A stretch of 10,625 nt of DNA. It comes from Clostridia bacterium (GTDB lineage Bacteria > Bacillota_A > Clostridia > Christensenellales > Aristaeellaceae). Position numbers and translations under genes: made by a program. The notes below the pieces were generated by a model. That model made no database searches, was not told the origin of the DNA, and worked only from the letters and a program-made list of their open reading frames with translations. Location of the stretch: assembly GCA_017412025.1 (NCBI GenBank), contig JAFQOY010000052.1, positions 1-10,625 of the forward strand, written 5' to 3'. Positions 6,069-10,625 of this stretch are shown one piece after another; position 1 is the first letter of the stretch; the number at the start of each line of letters is the position of its first letter.

Positions 6069-6154
6069 TTCTGCATTTGATAAGCACGGCTCCGGCTGCG
6101 GAAAGCAGGCGGTTTGTTTTGCTGTGCCGGCTGCGGAATCAGAAAGCATGCTTT

Positions 6155-6185
6155 TCCTCTTGTTTGGTTATAACAGGGATTTTTT
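6155..6185 (+). terminator. Possible weak upstream terminator in the ABC-F leader
   Basis: TCCT and TTGTT (6155-6164, with a small bulge) can pair with AACA and GGGA (6172-6179) around a 7-nt loop, followed by six T (6180-6185). The stem is short and AU-rich, so it is much weaker than the hairpin at 6196-6227. Confidence 0.35.
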
Positions 6186-6195
6186 GCGCATGCGT

Positions 6196-6227
6196 TCCGC
6201 TTCCGGCGTGGCCGGGGCGGATTTTTT
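6196..6227 (+). terminator. Intrinsic terminator just before ABC-F
   Basis: TCCGC (6196-6200) pairs with GCGGA (6217-6221), and CCGG (6203-6206) with CCGG (6212-6215), around a 5-nt loop. Six T follow (6222-6227). The U run ends 6 nt before the ABC-F ribosome binding site, so it would block expression unless prevented from forming. Confidence 0.8.
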
Positions 6228-6243
6228 GATATAAGGGAGAATT

Positions 6244-7782
6244 ATGCTGACCGTATCACAACTGACCATCACGCACAGGAAGGACCTGACGTGCCTGATT
6301 GAAAATCTTTCTTTTTCTGTCGGACAGGGAGAACGCATTGCGCTCATCGGCGAGGAGGGCAACGGAAAATCGACCCTCATCCGCGCCATTGCCGGGGACA
6401 AGAGCATTGAGCAGTACGCAGAAATCAGCGGGAGAATCATAAACAGCGGCAGAGCGGCGTACCTGCCGCAGGAGCTGCCTGCGCATGACAGGGAAAAAAG
6501 CGCCTATGAATTCTTCTGCGATCATCCTGCATTCTTTGATCAGACGCCGCGCAGTCTGGGCGAAATCGCCTCAAGACTGCATATGCCCGCGGATGTGTTT
6601 TACAGCGAGCAGCGCATGGCGTCGTTTTCCGGCGGAGAGCGCATCAAGCTGCAGATCGCAAGGCTCCTGCTGGGCGAGCCGGAGCTGCTGCTGCTGGATG
6701 AGCCGAGCAACGACCTTGACGGAGAAACCGTGCGCTGGCTGGAGGGTTTTCTCGTTTCCTGCGGCCTTTCCGTGCTGTTTGTCTCCCATGACGAGACGCT
6801 CCTTCGCCGCGCGGCGACGGGCGTCATCCTCCTTGAGCGCCTGAGGCGCAGGCAGCAGCCGCGCGCCAGCGTATCCAGAGCGTCCTACGACGAGTTTGTC
6901 TCTGCCAGAGCGGATCTCTTTGCCCATCAGGAGCAGGTGGCCCGCAAGGAGCGGGAGGAACTCAAAAGCAAAATGCAGCGCTATAATCAGATCCGCCAGC
7001 GCGTGGAGCACGAACAGAATGCCATTTCCAGGCGCGATCCCGGCGGCGGAAGGCTGCTGAAAAAGAAGATGCACGCCGTCATGTCCATGGGCAGGCGGTT
7101 TGAGCGCGAGGCGCAGAATATGACGGACATGCCCGAGAGCGAGGAAGCCATCTTTGCCAGGCTTGAATGCGTCCCGCTGCCGTCCGGCAAGGCTGTGCTG
7201 AATCTTGCGCTTGACAATCTCATGATCGGAGAGCGCGTACTCTCAAAGGATATCCGCCTGACCGTGCGCGCGGATGAAAAGGTATGCATTACGGGCAGGA
7301 ACGGCGTGGGAAAATCCACGCTGCTGCGCTGCATCCGGGATGAACTGAAGGATCGCCGGGACGTCAGTGTGTTTTATATGCCTCAGGATCCGTCCGATAT
7401 GCTTGACATGAACAGTACGCCGGTTGAAGCGCTGACAAAAAGCGGCGAGAAGGAGGAGAATATACGTATCTGCGTAGCGCTTGGCTCGATGAAATTCACG
7501 GCCGATGAGATGAACCATCCATGCAGCGCGCTTTCCGGCGGACAGAAGGCTAAACTCATGTTTCTGTCCATGGCGATGTCGGGCGCTAATGTGCTGCTGC
7601 TGGATGAGCCCACGCGCAATCTCTCTCCGCTTTCAGGCCCTGTGGTGCGGGATCTCTTTGCGCAGTATCCGGGATGCATCATCGCGGTTTCTCACGATGT
7701 GCTGTTTGAAAGGGAGGTCTGCACGCGGCGGCTTGCGCTTGATGCGAATGGCCTTCATCAGACAGAATCAGACAGATTTTGA
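6244..7782 (+). CDS. ABC-F family ATPase, probable antibiotic-resistance ribosome protection protein
   Basis: The 512-residue protein has two ABC domains and no membrane segments. Domain 1 has Walker A GEEGNGKS (36-43), signature FSGGE (128-132), Walker B LLLLDEPS with E153 and switch H182. Domain 2 has Walker A GRNGVGKS (351-358), signature LSGGQ (430-434), Walker B LLLDEPT with E455 and H484. A long charged interdomain linker (about 200-300, rich in K/R/E/Q) corresponds to the tRNA-interaction region that reaches the ribosomal peptidyl-transferase centre. LDEPTRNLSPLSGP (453-466) resembles the Lsa/CplR-type resistance group. AGGGAG lies 4 nt before the ATG. Expression is probably attenuator-controlled by the leader upstream. 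A housekeeping ABC-F is the alternative; the leader argues for resistance. Drug spectrum cannot be predicted. Confidence 0.88.
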   Translation: MLTVSQLTITHRKDLTCLIENLSFSVGQGERIALIGEEGNGKSTLIRAIAGDKSIEQYAEISGRIINSGRAAYLPQELPAHDREKSAYEFFCDHPAFFDQTPRSLGEIASRLHMPADVFYSEQRMASFSGGERIKLQIARLLLGEPELLLLDEPSNDLDGETVRWLEGFLVSCGLSVLFVSHDETLLRRAATGVILLERLRRRQQPRASVSRASYDEFVSARADLFAHQEQVARKEREELKSKMQRYNQIRQRVEHEQNAISRRDPGGGRLLKKKMHAVMSMGRRFEREAQNMTDMPESEEAIFARLECVPLPSGKAVLNLALDNLMIGERVLSKDIRLTVRADEKVCITGRNGVGKSTLLRCIRDELKDRRDVSVFYMPQDPSDMLDMNSTPVEALTKSGEKEENIRICVALGSMKFTADEMNHPCSALSGGQKAKLMFLSMAMSGANVLLLDEPTRNLSPLSGPVVRDLFAQYPGCIIAVSHDVLFEREVCTRRLALDANGLHQTESDRF

Positions 7783-7865
7783 TAAAAAGTGGAGAATCGC
7801 GTCATAAATTTTAAGGAAAGTTCAAAATAAATGGTGTGTATATGGAGTAAAAAGGGCATATATGA

Positions 7866-7893
7866 TTGACAAGTGGAAAAAAATGGTTAAAAT
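7866..7893 (+). promoter_or_regulatory. Promoter of the MBL-fold hydrolase gene
   Basis: TTGACA (7866-7871) and TAAAAT (7888-7893) are separated by 16 bp. They lie in the AT-rich gap between ABC-F and the hydrolase, about 50 nt upstream of its start. No terminator is evident after ABC-F, so some readthrough is possible. Confidence 0.65.
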
Positions 7894-7945
7894 GGAGTTG
7901 TGAAGAAGCAGCAATACAGCAAAAAAATGATTGGGAAAGGAGATT

Positions 7946-8752
7946 ATGCCTGTGAAGGATATTGCGATTGAATATCTGGGAGGAAGCGGCTTCCTGATGG
8001 CGATCGGTGAAACCGGATTGCTCTTTGACGCCAGCGAACACGGACCGGACAAGCGCACTCTGCCGGACAGGGCCGCCCTCCGCGCTTTCAAAAAGCTGTA
8101 TGTCTTTGTGAGCCATCGCCATGAGGATCATTTTTCTCAGAGCATTTACGATCTGTGCGGCGAGGGCGCCGTGTATATCGTGGGATACGACGTGCCCCAG
8201 CCGCATCGCGGCGTGCGCATGCAGCCGGGAGAGACGCAGGGCTTTGGCCCGGTGTCGGTTACGGCCTGCGGCTCCACGGACGAGGGCGTTTCCTTCTTTG
8301 TGGAATATGCGGGTATTACGATCTTCCATGCCGGAGATCTCAATTTCTGGCACTGGCGGGATGAATCCTCCATTGCAGAGATCGAATCTGCGGAGAAGGC
8401 GTTTTACAGCTGCGTGGCGCAGATCCCGAAAAAGAAAATCGACGTCGCCTTTTTCCCTGTCGATCCCAGGCAGGGCAGCATGTATGACGCGGGCGCTGGG
8501 TATTTTGTGATGAGCGTCAAACCGAGAATCCTGATTCCCATGCATTTTCAGGGCAGAGGGGATGTGGCGCTCCGGTTTGCGCTCACCTGCGATGAGCGGC
8601 ATACGCGGGTTGTCGTGCTGGAAGAGCCGGGCGACGCCATTGACCTGAGCATACCCGATACGGATGAAACTGCGCCGGACAGGAAGCTGAAAGCGCTGCT
8701 GGCGGACGAGACGTTCGCAGAGATTGAAGACGCTGAACAGGCGCAGCGCTAA
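7946..8752 (+). CDS. MBL-fold metallo-hydrolase (UlaG-like superfamily)
   Basis: This 268-residue protein has the metallo-beta-lactamase fold. IEYLGGSGFLMAIGETGLLFDA (8-29) forms the first strands. The metal-binding HxHxDH motif is SHRHEDH (H57, H59, D61, H62). Later ligands are likely D131 in FHAGDLNFWHW and H200 in ILIPMHFQ. The layout matches the COG2220/UlaG-like group of hydrolases acting on phosphoesters, lactones or amides; the substrate is unknown. The ATG at 7946 follows AAGGAG by only 3 nt. A GTG at 7952, two codons later, has 9-nt spacing and could be the true start. The C-terminal tail is acidic and probably flexible. It has its own promoter, so it need not function with ABC-F. 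Confidence 0.85.
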   Translation: MPVKDIAIEYLGGSGFLMAIGETGLLFDASEHGPDKRTLPDRAALRAFKKLYVFVSHRHEDHFSQSIYDLCGEGAVYIVGYDVPQPHRGVRMQPGETQGFGPVSVTACGSTDEGVSFFVEYAGITIFHAGDLNFWHWRDESSIAEIESAEKAFYSCVAQIPKKKIDVAFFPVDPRQGSMYDAGAGYFVMSVKPRILIPMHFQGRGDVALRFALTCDERHTRVVVLEEPGDAIDLSIPDTDETAPDRKLKALLADETFAEIEDAEQAQR

Positions 8753-8768
8753 AAGGAATAAGCAAATG

Positions 8769-8803
8769 CAATACCGGCTTTCGCTTGAAGAAAGCCGGTA
8801 TTG
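8769..8803 (+). terminator. Hairpin after the MBL-fold gene
   Basis: AATACCGGCTTTC and GAAAGCCGGTATT form a perfect 13-bp stem with a 7-nt loop, plus one closing C-G pair, 16 nt after the stop codon. There is no strong U run after it; the following hairpin at 8821-8847 may complete termination. Confidence 0.6.
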
Positions 8804-8814
8804 ATAATTATGAG

Positions 8815-8850
8815 CAAAAAAGAACGTGAGCCCAAAGCCCACGTTCTCTT
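8815..8850 (-). terminator. Intrinsic terminator of kdgK, possibly bidirectional
   Basis: AGAACGTG (8821-8828) pairs with CACGTTCT (8840-8847), with three more inner pairs possible. On the minus strand the stem is followed by a run of six T, 36 nt after the kdgK stop. On the plus strand CTTTTGTTT follows, so it may also stop transcripts from the MBL-fold gene. Confidence 0.8.
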
Positions 8851-8882
8851 TTGTTTGGTTGAGGCGAAATGCTCTCTGGCGC

Positions 8883-9911
8883 TTAGCGCTCGACGCGGCC
8901 GGAGCCGGAGCCCTTCATCAGGGAGGTCACTTCCGCGACGGTGACGCGGTTGTAGTCGCCGGAGATGGTGTGCTTGAGGCAGGAAGCCGCAACAGCGTAC
9001 TCCAGAGCGTCGCTCTGCTTCTCATAGGTCAGCAGGCCGTAGATCAGGCCGCCGGAGAAGGAGTCGCCGCCGCCAACGCGGTCAACGATATCGGTGATCT
9101 CGTACTTGCGGGAGACGTAGAACTCCTTGCCGTCGTAGATGCAGGCAGCCCAGTCGTTGCGGTCCGCAGACTTGGACTCACGCAGGGTGATGGCAACGCG
9201 CTTGAGGTTCGGATACAGCTCCATGGCCTTCTTGGCAATGCCTTCGTAGACGTTGCGGTCCAGAGAACCGGACTCGACGTCGGAAGAAGCGGTGATGCCC
9301 AGGGACTTCTGGAAGTCTTCCTCGTTGGCGATCGCAACGTCGATGTACTTGGCGATCTCGCTCATGACTTCCTTGGCTTCCTTGCCGTACTTCCACAGGT
9401 TCTTGCGATAGTTCAGGTCGCAGGAAACGGTGACGCCGCACTTCTGGGCAGCCTTGCAGGCGGCCAGGGACAGCTCGGCAGCGGAAGCGGAGATGGCCGG
9501 AGCGATGCCGGAGATGTGGAACCAGTCGGCGCCTTCGAAGATCTTCTCCCAGTCGAACAGATCGACCGGAGCGATCGCGATGGCAGACTCGGCGCGGTCA
9601 TACACGACCTTGGACGGGCGCTGGTTGGAGCCGGTCTCCAGGAAGTAGATGCCCATACGGCCGTCGGTCATTTTGATGTTGGAGACGTCGACGCCGAAAG
9701 AACGGACGTCACGACGGCAGGCCTCGCCGATCGCGTTGTTCGGCAGAGCGGTCACGAACGCAGCGTCCATGCCGTAGTTCGCCAGAGAAACAGCAACATT
9801 GGCCTCGCCGCCGCCGAAGGTGGCTTCGAGGGACGGGCTCTGGAAGAAACGCTCCAGACCCGGGCTCTTGAGACGCAGCATGATTTCGCCGAAGGTAATA
9901 ATACGGGCCAT
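8883..9911 (-). CDS. kdgK: 2-keto-3-deoxygluconate kinase, PfkB/ribokinase family
   Basis: This 342-residue sugar kinase phosphorylates 2-keto-3-deoxygluconate to KDPG, a step of hexuronate and pectin breakdown. The N-terminal sugar-binding region MARIITFGEIMLRLKSPG and GGGEANVAVSLANYG (33-47) is typical of KdgK. The PfkB ATP-site signature is DRVGGGDSFSGGLIYG (277-292), with D283 as the catalytic base. CDLNYRKNLW (164-173) is also a KdgK hallmark. The ATG at 9911 follows AGGAG at a good distance. Codon choice is strongly biased (ATC, GAC, AAG, CTG, CGT), suggesting high expression. The gene stands alone, with its own promoter and terminator; no KDPG aldolase or isomerase gene is adjacent here. 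A related PfkB kinase such as fructokinase is less likely. Confidence 0.88.
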   Translation of the reverse strand: MARIITFGEIMLRLKSPGLERFFQSPSLEATFGGGEANVAVSLANYGMDAAFVTALPNNAIGEACRRDVRSFGVDVSNIKMTDGRMGIYFLETGSNQRPSKVVYDRAESAIAIAPVDLFDWEKIFEGADWFHISGIAPAISASAAELSLAACKAAQKCGVTVSCDLNYRKNLWKYGKEAKEVMSEIAKYIDVAIANEEDFQKSLGITASSDVESGSLDRNVYEGIAKKAMELYPNLKRVAITLRESKSADRNDWAACIYDGKEFYVSRKYEITDIVDRVGGGDSFSGGLIYGLLTYEKQSDALEYAVAASCLKHTISGDYNRVTVAEVTSLMKGSGSGRVER

Positions 9912-9986
9912 TGGTAATCACTCCTGAATTTTATTTGAGGCATATGTGCAGAAAAAACCCGAACATATTTCCTCACTATTACCATT

Positions 9987-10015
9987 ATTATACACGATGG
10001 ATATACTGAAATCAA
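9987..10015 (-). promoter_or_regulatory. Promoter of kdgK
   Basis: On the minus strand TTGATT (10015-10010) and a perfect TATAAT (9992-9987) are 17 bp apart, giving a leader of about 70 nt. ATATGT and ACATAT within the leader (about 9942-9968) can form a small hairpin. No convincing operator palindrome is visible. Confidence 0.7.
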
Positions 10016-10489
10016 GTCATCAGACCAATTTTTATTTCAAATGACGAAATTCATGAATAATAAATAATAATTTAACTCATAATATGGAAAATATAAATCG
10101 AAGCTTTGAATTTGCATAAAATATATGTAAAAATCATACAGTGCATTTTATGCGTGTGGCGCTGAAAAAGAGGATGATTCTGGCAAAGAGGCATAAAAAG
10201 CTTTGATGAGCGCGGTGAACACAGCGAACAGGCGCATAACGGCAGCTGCATCGGAAAGACGGATAACGGGCGGCAGACGCTGATGAAGCGGATTTGTTCG
10301 GATTTGGCGGAAAACAGACGGAGAAACCCAGACAGTGCAGACTGCATTCGGATGATGCAGCACATGTACGAATGAATATATTATGTTTTATACAGCTCCA
10401 ATGGACGGATATAAAGCATAAAAGCGATTATGAGAAGGAGTATGAACAAAAACGCCCATATTCAGAAAAATATTCGGTGATTTTACCAG
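10016..10489. other. Long AT-rich gap with an unexplained GC-richer island
   Basis: No supported gene lies between the kdgK and purE promoters. The outer parts are very AT-rich. Positions 10141-10375 are GC-richer and hold three small plus-strand frames of 18, 25 and 30 codons (10150-10206, 10206-10283, 10283-10375). Each start overlaps the preceding stop as TGATG. The first has no ribosome binding site and none resembles a known protein. A hairpin CTGCAT/ATGCAG lies at about 10340-10360. I see no riboswitch motif, insertion sequence or tRNA. A decayed gene or a small RNA are possible explanations. Confidence 0.5.
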
Positions 10490-10518
10490 TTGTCATTCAC
10501 AGAGCAATCGATTATACT
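10490..10518 (+). promoter_or_regulatory. Promoter of purE
   Basis: TTGTCA (10490-10495) and TATACT (10513-10518) are separated by 17 bp and lie 54 nt upstream of the purE start. The short leader leaves little room for a riboswitch downstream of the start site. Confidence 0.65.
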
Positions 10519-10572
10519 ATTATCGATATTTCCTTATATCATCCTGTTGCTGATTTCAATCGGGAGGTATGG

Positions 10573-10625
10573 ATGTTGATGAAAAAGAAAGTGGCCATCA
10601 TCATGGGCAGCGTCAGCGATCTGCC
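10573..10625 (+). CDS. purE: N5-carboxyaminoimidazole ribonucleotide mutase, N-terminal fragment
   Basis: Only the first 17 codons and part of the next are present: MLMKKKVAIIMGSVSDL. The KVAIIMGSxSDL stretch is the signature N-terminus of PurE, where the GS.SD loop binds the ribonucleotide phosphate. PurE converts N5-CAIR to CAIR in de novo purine synthesis. The ATG at 10573 has GGGAGG 5 nt upstream; an ATG two codons later is a weaker alternative. The gene runs off the right edge, so other pur genes may follow outside the window. Confidence 0.9.
   Translation, partial: MLMKKKVAIIMGSVSDL

Larger units (their letters stand above)
6064..6227 (+). promoter_or_regulatory. Ribosome-mediated attenuator upstream of ABC-F
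   Basis: Mutually exclusive pairings can be drawn. Segment 1, TCTGATTC (6064-6071), overlaps the leader-ORF stop and pairs perfectly with GAATCAGA (6136-6143). The 6136-6138 part belongs to the second of two CCGGCTGCGGAA copies (6092-6103, 6127-6138). The second copy, extended to 6126, can instead pair with TTCCGCTTCCGGC (6195-6207): 11 pairs with a 2-nt internal mismatch. That segment is the 5' arm of the terminator. A further pairing joins CATGCGCA (6056-6063) to TGCGCATG (6185-6192). A ribosome stalled on the leader ORF would mask segment 1, free copy 2 and block the terminator. The regulatory reading is inferred from known ABC-F attenuators. Confidence 0.65.

Noticed and set aside
6044..6229. 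61-residue plus-strand frame through the ABC-F leader
   Set aside because: It would start at a GTG inside the ribosome site of the three-codon ORF, has cysteine/arginine-rich unprotein-like composition and runs through the terminator.
7811..8842. 343-residue minus-strand open frame antisense to the MBL-fold gene
   Set aside because: No ribosome site or known motif, and it runs through the promoter and terminators of the plus-strand gene.
8826..9917. 363-residue plus-strand open frame antisense to kdgK
   Set aside because: The biased codon use of kdgK suppresses antisense stops. The opposite strand has clear KdgK motifs, promoter and terminator.
10430..10480. Short peptide (12-16 residues) upstream of the purE promoter
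   Set aside because: The AGGAG sequence is only 1 nt from the inner ATG, the outer ATG has no ribosome site, and it ends before the purE promoter.
9912..10572. Purine or PRPP riboswitch upstream of purE
   Set aside because: The conserved guanine-riboswitch core segments (such as GTTTCTACC and CCGACTA) are absent, I see no ykkC-like core, and the likely promoter leaves a leader of only about 50 nt.

Overview
The window looks like a chromosomal segment of a Gram-positive anaerobe of the class Clostridia, probably a gut Firmicute. The evidence is strong AGGAGG-type ribosome binding sites, near-consensus housekeeping promoters (TTGACA/TATAAT-like boxes 16-17 bp apart), U-run terminators, a clostridial-style L-serine dehydratase alpha C-terminus, a heterodimeric ABC exporter and a stand-alone ABC-F protein. 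Species cannot be read from the sequence. Most genes are GC-rich; the 1.5-2.1 kb and 9.9-10.5 kb stretches are clearly AT-richer.

Layout. At 1-907 (+) lie the end of an L-serine dehydratase alpha subunit and a PHP-family metal-dependent phosphatase. At about 910-2126 lies an accessory island between convergent core genes. It is framed by two inverted copies of a ~38-bp repeat, each running into a terminator-like hairpin. Inside are a MITE-like element carrying a DUF559/Vsr-like nuclease-fold gene and an AT-rich GNAT acetyltransferase gene. At 2143-5873 (-) a two-gene operon encodes both halves of an asymmetric heterodimeric ABC exporter, driven by a consensus promoter. Back to back with it (5994 onward, +) a second promoter drives a ~210-nt leader and an ABC-F ATPase (6244-7782). 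An MBL-fold hydrolase (7946-8752, +) and a 2-keto-3-deoxygluconate kinase (8883-9911, -) converge on a pair of hairpins. A ~660-bp AT-rich gap follows, then the start of purE at 10573.

The most notable system is the ABC-F leader. It has a three-codon leader ORF (Met-Arg-Ile-stop), two copies of CCGGCTGCGGAA, and an intrinsic terminator ending 16 nt before the ABC-F start codon. The leader-ORF stop region can pair with the end of the second copy, and that copy can instead pair with the 5' arm of the terminator. This is the 1:2 / 2:3 / 3:4 logic of ribosome-mediated attenuation, as known for antibiotic-induced ABC-F resistance genes. The divergent exporter suggests an antibiotic-response locus combining efflux and ribosome protection (inference). 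The second notable element is the DUF559 gene, whose flanking repeats supply its Shine-Dalgarno sequence and its stop codon, while a hairpin inside the repeats differs in sequence but keeps its pairing.
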